Part shown: positions 46,061 to 57,144 of the stretch, one piece after another
How positions within the stretch are numbered: the first letter of the stretch is position 1
Layout: every line of letters begins with the position of its first letter
DNA from: Stenocarpella maydis
Lineage: Eukaryota > Ascomycota > Sordariomycetes > Diaporthales > Diaporthaceae
Direction of reading: 5' to 3'
NCBI GenBank assembly: GCA_002270565.1
Contig: NQMI01000015.1
Coordinates: 434,365-498,364 of the forward strand
DNA: 64,000 bases
Made by a program: the position numbers and the translations under genes
Notes under the pieces: model-generated
Told to the model about the DNA's origin: nothing
The model's input: the letters and a program-made list of their open reading frames with translations, nothing else
Database searches by the model: none

Positions 46061-47318
46061 TCACCGTGACATGACTGAATCCCGCAAGATCATCTCTCCC
46101 ACCCATTGCCGCAGCTCTATTTTCAACATGTACCGCACGTAACGTATTGTGATGAGTGTCCAGATTCCCGCCCAGATGAAGGGCACCGTCCAACCAATGG
46201 TGTACCTCACATTAGTATCTTCGATGCCGAAAACCAAGCACATGGTCCCGGCCGCACACGCCAGGGACCCTAGGGACCAGAGGAGACTTAGATTTCGTAA
46301 CATGGCACGGAATATGGGGCTTGCCTTGTATCGGCGTTCCAGCGCCTCGCGGAACTCTGTGGTTCCCGCGCCATCTACCGCGCAGACATCCTCGATGAGT
46401 GGATAGATGCCAGGACGAACTAGAGCACCTTTCGGCACTGACGAGATTCGTACGGGTGCTCGTCCTGCGAAGAGATGGGCAAGGTCTGTAAGCAGCAGCA
46501 CCGTCCCAAACACGGCCTGGACGGACGCCAATGGCAAGGACAGCAGCTGTATGATAGGATCTTGCCAAGCAGTTCCCCTGCCCAAAATCAGCAACACATG
46601 GCTTCACGGGGTAGAATACAACTCACAGGACGAGCTCCGTTGCGACTATGATCAAGGACAGCCCAAACCACCAGTGGAACCAGTCAAAACACCATCGGCT
46701 GTTAGCCTCAATGACCTGTTATCAGAAGTCAATGGGCTGAGGTCGTGGAAGCGAGCCGGGGGGTTTTAACTGCGAACCTACCCTACAATCACTACCTTTT
46801 TTCCATAATCTTCGAGTCCTGAGAAAGTACTCGAGGATGCTGGTCCCACCTATCGTTGCTGTGACGATGCTCAGGACGGTGTTGGCGCTCAGCGCATGTT
46901 CGTCCTGGCTCCCTGGGCCAGCCTCGTACCAAAGTATGAAGTAGACTGCAATCGGCATGACGGCGCAGTCCAAGACAATGAGGCACCAGAATATAGCTAT
47001 GCGCTTTTTCTTGTCGCGTAGGGTGTAGTTGAGCGATGGAGGGAGTGGACAGGATCGTGTCAGATCATTCGAGCTTCTCATGGCAATGTCCTCTCCGGAG
47101 TCTTCTGCCCTTTCGGGGTTCCTCTTCCATCTGCCGGGCTCGGGATACGCAGGATTGATTGGGCTACTTCCCAATGCGGGTAGAAAAGAAGCAGAAGATT
47201 GTCGTACGAGGCTTCGGGGTGGTGGTTCGATGGGCACGTCGAAGCGCCCAACACAGATTTGACTTGCCCTGTGCATGTTCTGGCGCCGCGGGCCCTCTTC
47301 GCGTGATTGTTCCAGCAT
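46061..47318 (-). CDS. Fungal multi-TM membrane protein of unknown function, 377 aa
   Basis: Exons 47318-46782, 46706-46627 and 46577-46061 join to 1134 bp without stops. An ~85-residue Arg/Ser/Pro-rich cytosolic N-terminus precedes L-N-Y-T-L-R-D-K-K-K-R-I and a first hydrophobic pair (I-F-W-C-L-I-V-L-D-C-A-V-M-P). Further segments include W-F-H-W-W-F-G-L-S-L-I-I-V and a C-terminal pair around W-S-L-G-S-L and I-G-W-T-V-P-F-I-W-A-G. The architecture matches a conserved but uncharacterised family of Pezizomycotina. The first intron acceptor was chosen at 46707 because it keeps phase and restores the F-D-W-F-H-W motif. The second intron is only 49 bp. The stop lies 20 bp from the Tc1 end, so its 3' UTR must have been altered by the insertion. 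Confidence 0.85.
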
Positions 47319-48831
47319 GGTCGCTGGTGGTCCAGCCGGGCGGGAATCAGATCGGGCTGCTACGATAGCTAGTTTCTGTTCTGAGCCGGAGTTGAGCTTT
47401 CAAAGCAGCGATTCTTCGTCTTTGGTTCTAAAGTGACCTCCTCGCGTGACTAGAAAGTAGGAGTTTGAAAGTTGTGCCCGCACAACAATGTTCAAGAACC
47501 GCACGTAAGGGTTCCACTCAGTCCGTGGGAGAAATGAAAATTGAGAGCGCAGAACTCGAGCGTCAGTCCGATATTGCCGAAGCTCTCAAGCCGGTAGAGC
47601 CTGGGGCCAGCAGTACCCAGCCGAGTTGTCGCAGGAGCCAGGAGGCGCATTTCCCTGCTGTAGTGTGGCCTCTGGCGCCCAAGGCCGGGGGAGGCGGCAC
47701 TACGGGACCCGTGGAATACCGTGCATAAGTTACAGAACTGCGCAAGACAGTGCTGAAATTGGCGACAAATTGCCCCGATGCTCCGCTTTCGCCTGAATCC
47801 GGGTCAACGACACGAAGCCGACCACGTACGCTACGAGACCCCACTGGATGATCTGGGGAATTTGTGCTTGCGTGTTGTTAATGCTGGGTACCCCGTTGAA
47901 TTCGGCTTTGCGATTCGTACACATTTTGTGTGTACCCATATTTCTGACTTGGGCTGCGCCACCCTGTTTCCAATTATCAAAATCAAAATCGGCGATGAAG
48001 GTCTGAACCTTGAACAAGCGTTTCTGCTGGACAAATCTCTATGCTGAACAAGTTTGCAAGGGGAAGTAGCACTTTAGTCTTGCGGACTTACAATTAATTG
48101 GCCAGTGGTTTTCAAGATCAGCGAAGCGCTAAAGATGGGAAGAAAGTTTTAGTGGCGGAGTTAGAGCAACATCATGATGCACTGGTTCAACAATGTTTGC
48201 TTCAAGCTAACGAGTCAGCAAGCCAGCATTAGGTTTGGCTAGTGTCAGCCGCAATTCTTCCCTCATACAGGTATGTTGTCACGGTATGCTCCTCAACGTG
48301 ACATCGTGCAGCTGTCACAAGATTGCATGGCGCAGAATCTGGGGAATTCAACTTTGAATCGTTCATACACTAGTATATGTATATCAGTTGATATCTGGGA
48401 AGATCTACAAGGTAAGCTTTCTAGGACCGTGTAAACTGCTGCGAATTACATTTGCATATAGTGCTAATTATAGGAGTAATGTTTCAAATGATACAACCTG
48501 GCTCCCGCGGATCCCGCTGTCCACATTGGCTGCGATGCGGATTCCGCGGCTTCCGTTGCACGTGCCATCGTGGACTCCGTAAGACACGGCTGAGATTGGC
48601 GACGAATTGCGCCGGTGCTCCGCTTCGGAGCTTCCACTTGCCTCCAAGGCGCAATAGCATCAATGCAGAGCCTTGTAAGGTCGCCGGGCCCGGGCCCGCG
48701 GCTCTCAACAAACGGTGCCGTAGACAGCCCCTTCGCCAGAAAATGGACGTCCATTATAACCGTCATGCCACTCACCCACAACCAAGACTGTCGCAGAAGG
48801 TCTAACTTCCAGCGCACGCTCATTGGTCAAC
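47319..48831. promoter_or_regulatory. Divergent intergenic region with a duplicated 45-bp element
   Basis: 1.5 kb between two head-to-head membrane-protein genes. Two direct copies of a 45 bp sequence sit at 47744-47788 and 48581-48625 (39 of 45 identical). Otherwise only short unsupported ORFs are present. Confidence 0.5.
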
Positions 48832-51800
48832 ATGAAGTCGAAATCAGACGAACACCGCGATCCTACCCAATCAGCTATGGCCGAGGATCGATCTTCTGCC
48901 GTCCTGGATTCCGAGTTGAGAGATTTGGCCCTCAGAGCCACGGCCAGTCTTCCGTCCACAGAGGGGCAATGGCGCCAGATCCTCTACCCAAAAACCGACA
49001 GCTCGCTCGACCCGCAATCGCCAACCTTTGATGGGCGCTCTTGGGTCAGGACTTTTGTAGACCTCTACAACTCAAACCTGCCCGCGAGGCCCCGAAGTCT
49101 TGGGGTTGCTTTTAACAACTTGACCGTCTATGGCGACAGCTCGGGGGCGAGGCACCAGACCAGCGCTGGGAATATCTTTCTGAGCGCCCTTCAGTCCCTC
49201 GCGAGAAAACTCGGAGGTGTAAAACAGAGCAAGCAAGTCACGATTTTGAAGAATTTCGAAGGCGTCCTGGATGAGGGTCAGCTTCTACTCGTCCTTGGCC
49301 CGCCCGGCTCGGGTTGTTCAACTCTGCTCAAGACCATCGCGGGAGAGACAGCAGGACTAAGAGAGAGCCCCGAAACCACCTGGAACTACCGAGGTGAGAC
49401 AATCCATCGTCTAACGCTCATAGTATCTTTTTTTTTTCTTTCAATACCGATGAATGCTTACTGCCCTAGGCATCGACACGAAATACATACGAACTCGGTT
49501 CCGGGGCGACGTTCTCTATAATGGCGAGACCGACACGCATCTCGCACATCTCACCGTCCGAGAGACTCTTCGCTTCGCAGCATCAACACGGCCAATACGG
49601 AATTTACCCTCGGGGTTCTCTTCGGCATACGTTGCTGACATACTCTGCGACGTGGTCATGTCTGTCTTTGGCATCTCGCACACAGCCAACACGAGGGTCG
49701 GCGATGATTTTGTGCGAGGTGTCAGTGGAGGCGAGAGGAAGCGCGTCAGCATCGCCGAATCGACATTGATGGGCGCCTTGTTGCAGTGCTGGGACAATTC
49801 GACCCGTGGGCTCGATAGTGCGAACGCCGTCCGGTTCTGCCAGTGCCTGCGAGACCAGGCCAACATCATGAATATCTCCGCTGCAGTGGCCATATATCAA
49901 GCTCCGCAGAGTGCATACGATGTTGGTGATCCCCAGCCCGGATATTTGACGGCTTTCTGACTTTCCTTTCCGCAGTTATTTGACCGAGTCACCTTGTTGT
50001 ACAAGGGAAGGCAAATCTTTTTCGGGAAAGCCTCCGAGGCAGCACAGTATTTCGAGAATCTGGGCTTCGAACGTACATCATCACCACCCGCCTACCCACG
50101 AGGATGCATTACATCTAGGCTAACCGCGCGTGCAGGCCCCGAACGACAGACCACCCCCGACTTTCTTACCTCCATGACCAGCCCTCGCGAGCGCGTGGTA
50201 CGGCCCGGGTTTGAAAACCTCGTCCCGCAAACACCGGACGAGTTCGCCGAGCGATGGATGAAAAGCAAGGAGCGGCTGGCTCTACTCGAAGAAATCGAAG
50301 AGTACCAGGGAAAGCACCCCCGTGACCAAAGACAGCTTGAGTACAAGGAGTCCCGCCGCACCGAGCTGCAGAAGCACTCGCGGACCAGCTCTACCTACCT
50401 TATATCGTACTACGAGCAGGTACAGCTGAATCTCTGGCGTGCCTACAGGCGGCTGGTGGCGGACCCGTCCTTTACCATTGCATCTCTGCTGTACAACCTA
50501 GTCTTGGCGCTCATGTTAGGAAGCATGTTCTTTGATATGAAGGCCGATGCGTCGACATTCTACTACCGGGGCGGCATCATATTCTTTTCACTTCTCCTCA
50601 ATGCATTCGCCAGTCAGCTGGAGGTAATTTCTCCACGATTCGGGGAGGGGGTGGGGGGATTTGGGAAAGCCTTCATGCTAACAATATTGCTCCACAGGTC
50701 CTTACAGTCTATGCGGAGCGACCAGTCATCGAGAAACACAATCGCTACGCCCTTTATCGGCAGTCAACGCAGGCAATTGCCGGATACCTGATGGATTTGC
50801 CTTACAAGACCACGAACATGCTCATCTTCAATGTCACGGTCTACTTCATGGCCAACCTCCGCCGAGATGCAGGCAGCTTCTTCTTTTTCTGCCTGACCAC
50901 CTACCTCACGACTCTCGTCATGTCATGTCTCTATCGGACGCTGGCGTACTTGACACGGACTCCTGCGCAGGCTATGGTCCCGAGTTCCTTATTAAGTCTT
51001 GGGCTCATGATCTACACTGGCTTCTGCATTCCGCCCTCATATGTTCCTGACTGGTCGCACTGGATGATGTATATCAACCCGCTCTCGTACGCCTTCGAGG
51101 CGCTCATGGCAAACGAGTTCCACGACCGCGAGTTCCCCTGCTCGAATATGGTACCACGGGGCCCCGATTACGAAGGCCTGCCTCCCGAATCCCACATCTG
51201 CTCGTCAGTTGGCGCCGAGGCTGGTTTCTCAGTTGTCAATGGCGATCGTTATATTGCGCAGTCTTTCGGGTACTTCAATGAGAACAAGTGGAGGTGAGTT
51301 AGGTGGCGCTAATAATAATCAACGGGTTTCACGGCGGCTAAGCACAAGCAGGAACATCGGTATCTTGTGCGCTTTTCTTGTCGGCCTCTTTCTTGCCTAT
51401 GTGGCCGCGGCTGAGATGGCTAAACCGCCACGGAGCACGGGAGAAGTGTTGGTCTTTCGACGTGGCAAGGAACCCCCACAATCACTGGGGGATGAAAACG
51501 GCGACGTCGAGTCGCAGAAGGGCTTGGTGTCATTGGAAAAAAATGCGAGGACCACATCAACCGGGCCTGCAAGCCAGCCAGAAGACCGCCCTGTCTTCCA
51601 CTGGAACGATATTTGTTACGATGTCGATATCAAGGGGCAAACGCGCCGGATCCTCTCCCAAGTTGACGGTTGGGTCCAGCCTGGCAAATCAACCGCACTG
51701 ATGGTATGCCAATCACGAATTTCTTGGCCGCCGCGAAGAATCTAGCTGATGTGTATCATAGGGCTTCTCAGGGGCTGGCAAAACCACGTTGCTCGACGTC

Positions 51801-53668
51801 CTCGCTGGCCGCGTCACCACTGGAGTCTTGACAGGAGATACGCTTATCAATGGCCGACCAACCGACTCTTCCTTCCAGCACCGTGTTGGGTACGTGAAAC
51901 AGCAGGACCTGCACCTCGACACCATGACGGTCCGCGAGGCAATCGAGTTCAGCGCGCTGCTCCGCCAGCCCGCTAGCGTTCCGCGCGAGGACAAGATGCG
52001 ACACGTTGACCGCGTCGTGGCCATGCTCAAGATGGAGGAATTCGCCGGTGCCGTCATCGGTGAACCTGGCCAGGGCCTCAACGTCGAGCAACGCAAGCGA
52101 CTAACCATCGGCGTCGAGTTGGCGGCTCGGCCTGAACTGCTTCTATTCCTCGACGAGCCTACATCGGGCCTGGACTCGCAAACCTCCTGGGCCATCTGTG
52201 ACCTCATCGAAGAGCTCACGAGGAGCGGGCAGGCCGTTTTGTGTACGATACACCAGCCTTCAGCCATGTTATTCCAACGGTTCGATCGCCTGCTTCTGTT
52301 GGCGCCCGGCGGGAAGACAGTATACTTCGGAGGTAAGTTGGGCCACGATCTTGGGGTTTTTAAGTTTCTGCGCATTCTCGTTTGATGTACATATGATAAC
52401 TAACCGCGCCTCAAATAGAATTGGGCGAGAACTGCTCTACGCTTATCCGGTATCTAGAGCGTCATGGCGCTCCGGCGTGTCCTCCGGAGGCCAACCCGGC
52501 CGAATGGATGCTTGATATCATCAAGCCCCCGGTGGATGGATCTGAAGGTATTGACTGGCACCAAGTCTGGAGGGACTCGCCTGAATACCAGTCCGTCAGG
52601 GGCGAGATGGCGCGCCTCAAAGGCCTCTCTGGTGTGGGCCAGCATGAGCACTCCTCTTCACAATCTGAGTTTGCTGCCTCGTTCGGGACGCAGTTCATCC
52701 AAGTACTCAACCGCACATTCAAGCACTTCTGGCGCTCGCCGACCTACATCTGGTCCAAGTTCAGCCTCGTCGGCCTCTCGTGCCTCTATCTGGGCTTCAG
52801 CTTTGACGCCCGCCTCACCCTGCAAGGGATGCAGAATCAGCTTTACGCCATCTACCTGTTCTTCATCCTCTTCAGCTCCCTCAACGAGCAGATAATGCCC
52901 ATGTTCGTGCCGCAGCGCGCTCTGTACGAGCAGCGCGAGAGGCCGTCCAAGATGTATCGCTGGGCCACGCTGCTGCTCTCCAACATCCTGGTTGAGATGG
53001 CCTGGAACGTGGCTGCCGCGGCTATCGCCTACGTCTGCTGGTACTACCCCGTGGGGTTTGCGGGCCTCACAGGCGGCTACAGCGTCGATGATCTCTCCCT
53101 GCGCGGCTTCCTTGTCTTCCTCTTCATCCTCATGTTCCTGCTCTTCACCTGCACGTTTTCCCACATGGCCATCGCCTGGATCGAGACGGCCGAGACAGCT
53201 GGTGTTCTGACCAGCCTCCTCTACATCTTCTGCATATCCTTCGCTGGAGTTGGTGTTGCACCGGCTGACTTGCCCGACTTCTGGACCTTCATGTACCATG
53301 TTTCGCCCGTCACCTACATGATCAGCGGCGTCATGTCATCGTCCATGTCAGGCTACGACGTGTCCTGCTCTGCTGGCGAGACCCTGCACATGACGCCACC
53401 AGCAAACACGACATGTGGCTCATTTCTGGCCGCCTTTCAGGCCACCGACGGCGGTAGAGTGCTGGACCCGGACTCCACTGGCACTTGTGCCTTTTGTCCC
53501 TTGGCTACCACCGACGACTTCCTGGCCCGATTTGGTATATACTATGCCGACCATTGGAGGAACTTTGGGCTGCTTTGGGTATATATCGCGGCCAATATAG
53601 GCTTAGCCTGTGCGTTGTATTGGTTTTTCAGGGTTCCGAAAGGGAAGGGTGTGAAGCGGGGGCTGTAA
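48832..53668 (+). CDS. PDR-type ABC transporter (ABCG full transporter), 1455 aa
   Basis: Plasma-membrane drug or metabolite exporter, layout (NBD-TMD)x2. Exons: 48832-49393, 49470-49921, 49976-50072, 50136-50623, 50698-51293, 51352-51703, 51762-52332, 52419-53668 (4368 bp). NBD1 has the fungal PDR Walker [10 protein letters not shown] (about 156-164, Cys replacing Lys), signature V-S-G-G-E-R-K-R (~272-279) and [15 protein letters not shown]2 has canonical G-F-S-G-A-G-K-T-T (850-858), the degenerate signature L-N-V-E-Q-R-K-R and [12 protein letters not shown]. This NBD asymmetry is usual for PDR pumps. Two six-helix TMDs and a Cys-bearing last extracellular loop are present. The third intron (50073-50135) is 63 bp with no stop, so its retention would keep the frame. 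The start is the first ATG; all key residues are intact. Confidence 0.97.
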
Positions 53669-54523
53669 AGAGTCTCTAGTTGAGATAGTCCTTGCACGAT
53701 ATGACGAATAAAAGTTGTTCAACCTGAAATGATTAGAGCTAAAAATCCCACCCTATCTCATTGAATCTTGCACGTCACTCATTTCCCCAATGCCTAGGTA
53801 TATAAGCATATAATGTGGGCCCTGTATGTCGTGGAGTGGGGCCATATGCTGTCTTTTCCTATTCTGGCGGTTTCAAGTTATTTGAGCTCACCTGCGACGG
53901 ACGGGTGTTTGACCACCTACGGTCTTTATTGCACCTTCACTATATTCTATTTATTAAAGTCTTGACAGGATATTGTCTTGGGATTCTCACGCTTTCGACT
54001 TCTGTCTTGGATCGCACCCGCTGATCATCACGAATCTCACAACAGGGTTAGCGACCGGCTCACACTTCCTCACTGCCACAAAGGCAACAATGAAGATGAA
54101 GGCCATGTTGGCGGAAAATGACCAGAAATGGACAGAAAGGCTTACTGGTAATCCTATCTTACAAATATCTCTCTTCCTGTCCCATTTGTTACTCCACGGA
54201 ATGTCGTTCTTGGTTGCGCCTAGTTAGCCAGGTTACTCGACATTACCAAACACGCTTTATTGGCTTGGGCGATACCAGAAATCGATGACCTCAATAGATT
54301 GGCATCTATGGGCCCGTCTCTCGAAGTGAAGTGAGATCTCCATTAGTACCCCAAAGAAAAATCAGTGGTGAAGAAGTTTGGGCTACAAGAGCATGTCCAT
54401 GTCCTAAAATCACATCCCAGCGCCATGAAGCCAGCTCGATCTGTCTCTATTCATGAGAATTTGATACGTTTAGTAGAGACATTTACATACAAAGCCACGG
54501 GAATTTTCAAGAACATGACTCCA
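53669..54523. other. Intergenic between convergent ABC transporter and UstYa genes
   Basis: No repeat or domain recognised. Short ORFs only. Confidence 0.5.
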
Positions 54524-55545
54524 TCATTCCACAGCAATCGGGTGGACAATGTCCTCATATGTCGTCATCCTGGAGTAGGCCCAATCCTCAACGGAGCTCC
54601 AAGTGACACATACTGATCTACCGTTGCTTTTTGCCTCTGGCTTGTAGCTCAATGGGTCGTCCCACTCAAATGAATAGACCTCAGTATTCCCATGGCACAT
54701 TATAGTAAGTCTAAGTGCCTCAATGCAATGTTCTATTTTTGGTTAGCAGGGACGCAGCTTTCTGAGTGGGGTTAGTCACTGACCAAGGTGAGCATGCAGG
54801 TAGTCAATATCTGTATAGGTGAGGTTGGGAAAGTAGTAATCGCGATAAAGATAACGACGCAGTCTCCGCTGTTTAGGGTGTCAGGATAGTGAATGCCGCT
54901 AGATTTTACGGGAGATTAGACAAACCAAGCAGTGTAGCTCATGGTAAACACCCAGAGATGCCAGATATCCACCACCTTCAAGCCTCGCCAGATTCCCGTC
55001 AGTGGATTCGTGTGCCATTTTCAATTCGTCCAAGGTAGCATTGAAAGTAACAGCTAAGAGGACGTGATTAAGAACTGCAAAATCTAAAACACAATGATGG
55101 GCTCTTACGTTTGAGAAGATGTTCCCATGCGGTATCTGTCTCTGCTGTTGGTGGCCCGGAAAAGATGCTGTAGGTTTTGTGGTCCGCATGCTCGGCTCGA
55201 ACCTCAAATTCAACAAATGGCTGAGCAGGCGCTAATGTACCATTAGATGCAGACATTACTAAATCAAAAGTAACACTCACACCATGATCGCCCTTCTAGT
55301 GGGATGCCCACTGCTATGGAGGTCGGACCGCGGATCACAAGAAACGCCAAGAAGACGAGGAGCAAATGCAATACAGCGGTATATGCGTGTGACAAGGTCA
55401 CAACTCCTTTTCTCTTTCCGGCATGGTCGAATTGAGGCTCTGTCAGAGAGTTTTTGGCGGACTTACTGGTCAGCGGCTGGCTCTCTTCGTCATCTGGGAA
55501 GTCGTGGTCCGGTGATGCTGCTCGACAGAGAACTTCAATACCCAT
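54524..55545 (-). CDS. UstYa-family protein (DUF3328), 269 aa
   Basis: UstYa/UstYb proteins perform oxidative cyclisation, chlorination or related steps in fungal RiPP and other natural-product pathways. Exons 55545-55281, 55231-55109, 55053-54926, 54868-54784 and 54732-54524 join to 810 bp. A cytosolic N-terminus is followed by one membrane helix (about residues 47-72), then F-S-G-P-P-T-A-E-T-D-T-A-W. Both defining H-x-x-H-C motifs are present: H-E-L-H-C at 167-171 and H-L-E-H-C at 199-203, the second assembled across an intron. The C-terminal part has W-S-S-V-E-D-W-A. Four introns of 49-57 bp all show GT-AG ends. It is convergent to the ABC transporter. The substrate is unknown. Confidence 0.93.
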
Positions 55546-56092
55546 GGTGAACAAACCTGTCCTATTGAAGAAAACAAATTAGCGGGATGTTGGATGGAAG
55601 AGCAGATGGGCTTTGAACGAATTAACCATCCGGGGAATGACCAAGACCCTGTCGCTGTGCCTCCTCATGTCTATGTCTCTTCCGCAGTCCTGTGGATCTT
55701 TAAGCCTCGACTGCCCATCTCCCCCCCAGGGTGGCAGCTAGCGCCAGGAGCAAGCTACGTGCCAACAGTTACATCATGTTCATACTGGAAACAAGGGTTT
55801 CCCGCCATCTTTTAATAGAATCAGTTTCAGGGGCTGTGTCCTTAATAACGCCTTTCGAAAATCCTTTTTTTTTTCAATATTGTTTTTTGTATATGTGCCC
55901 CGATAAGTGCATCATGGTGCCTTAGACTAGGATGTTGTCTTTCGAGGCAAAATAAATAAATACGGCCGACTCCCACCTCAAGAAATTTCGAAACTGCCAC
56001 TTATAAGTTCATAACTCACACACCATTTCTTCCGTTCCACTATCTCCAGCATCTGCAATTCGCAATTCTCATCGAAAGCCAGCAGCCTCAAG
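55546..56092 (+). promoter_or_regulatory. Divergent promoter, UstYa / secreted peptide
   Basis: 547 bp between head-to-head starts. The last ~90 bp before the peptide ATG are C/T/A-rich (CCATTTCTTCCGTTCCACTA, then CATCGAAAGCC), typical of a fungal 5' UTR. Confidence 0.5.
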
Positions 56093-56301
56093 ATGCAGCT
56101 TCTTACTCCAAGCCTTACAGTCGTAGCTCTGCTTGTTGCAACTACATTTTCTGCCGCAATCCCCTCTACTGGTCAGTTGTGCCGCGACGCTACCATATAA
56201 TTCATCCCTCTGCTTAAGCTAATGTTTTTGAAGATAACCACACGAGAGCATGTGTAGATGCAGTCGGGGAGACGGATGGCGCAGACGCATGCATCTTCTG
56301 A
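56093..56301 (+). CDS. Very short secreted peptide precursor (48 aa, two Cys)
   Basis: Exon 1 (56093-56171) encodes a clear signal peptide, M-Q-L-L-T-P-S-L-T-V-V-A-L-L-V-A-T-T-F-S-A-A, with a likely cleavage after S-A-A. A GTCAGT donor at 56172, a GCTAAT branch site and the first following AG (56232-56233) give exon 2 at 56234-56301. The predicted mature part is about 26 residues, acidic, with two Cys 13 positions apart and the C-terminus A-D-A-C-I-F. A second AG at 56256-56257 is in the same frame and would give 40 aa with one Cys. No dibasic Kex2 site or core repeat is seen, so it is not a classic ustiloxin-type precursor. It is next to the UstYa gene. Family not recognised. Too short for ordinary ORF calling. 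Confidence 0.5.
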
Positions 56302-56705
56302 GTCTCGGATAGAACTTAGTATCTTGTGGTTCCAACAACGCTATAAGATGATGGCTTGCAAAGCTCGAGGTTGTATTTAGCTCATTTTGATAGTTTGAGC
56401 AGGTCTATATCATGGGAATGCTATACATTTAGGATACGCGGGTAGTTGAGAATAAGACGATGGCGGGACCACTATCTTGGAGGTCGGATATTGACCCGTA
56501 TCTCGAGCATGGCCATGGTGACCAGGCTCGGTCAAAATCAACAAGTGAGAGCTCTTTTGTGTAAGTTCTACGGGGATTCTCACTTACAGGTGACCGCTGC
56601 GTTAAGGTCACGTTTTACAGACGTGGATGCTGCTTATGGCTCAATGGTGAAGCTTCGGACTTGGTAGGTCTAGATTTTGCCTGCCTCCAGAATCAGAATA
56701 CTTAC

Positions 56706-57020
56706 ATGGCCAGATTCAATGCCAACGATCTGGAACTGAACGCGTAGGGTCAGGCGGTGGGAATCGAGTAGAGCTGGCTTTTGCTTCGCGCAGGCTTCCC
56801 GAATTTGCTCGTTGGCCTGTTCGGTCCCAGAGCGCCGGACTTCCAACGCATGAGCAACCTTAGAGTCCCCCAAATCCAACATGATCCAAACTGTAACAAT
56901 AGTCTCCAGATTTTTCGGTGGGATATTCGGCCCGTTGTGATTCGCGCTCCACCGCCATTCATTTTCACTTCGTTCAAAAGGGAATATCCCTACTTGCGCC
57001 TTGTGTGGGATTAATTGCAT
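56706..57020 (-). CDS. Hypothetical exon, partial, unknown function
   Basis: A 105-codon open stretch from an ATG at 57020 ends at a perfect GTAAGT donor (56705-56700). The translation is balanced and protein-like (I-V-T-V-W-I-M-L-D-L-G-D-S-K-V then L-T-L-R-V-Q-F-Q-I-V-G). I cannot place the next exon with confidence. The nearest acceptor would make a 36 bp intron, which is too short for most fungi. It could be a relic. Confidence 0.25.
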
Positions 57021-57094
57021 CAATGAATGAAGATGGCCATGGCACAGTGTAGCAGGCAGCCAAGCTCATGACGATGCTTATCTTTTGGGCAACC

Positions 57095-57144
57095 AGTCCG
57101 TTGGTACAGGGTCCCATATATGTGGGACCCTGTACCAACAGACT
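57095..57144. repeat. Near-perfect 22-bp-arm palindrome
   Basis: Arms 57095-57116 and 57123-57144 around a 6-base TATATG loop. The inner 16 bp (TTGGTACAGGGTCCCA) pair perfectly and the outer 6 have one mismatch. No poly-T follows on either strand. Confidence 0.9.

Noticed and set aside
47730..48017. 95-codon minus ORF with a hydrophobic segment
   Set aside because: It includes the duplicated 45-bp element, has no splice connection to the neighbouring membrane protein and no recognised family.
52658..53299. 213-codon acidic ORF on the minus strand
   Set aside because: Antisense to the last exon of the ABC transporter, with Glu/Gly-rich composition typical of a reverse-frame shadow.
56093..56301. 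CaaX-type pheromone precursor
   Set aside because: The Cys is third from the C-terminus (C-I-F), not fourth, and there is a secretory signal peptide, which is wrong for a-factor-type pheromones.
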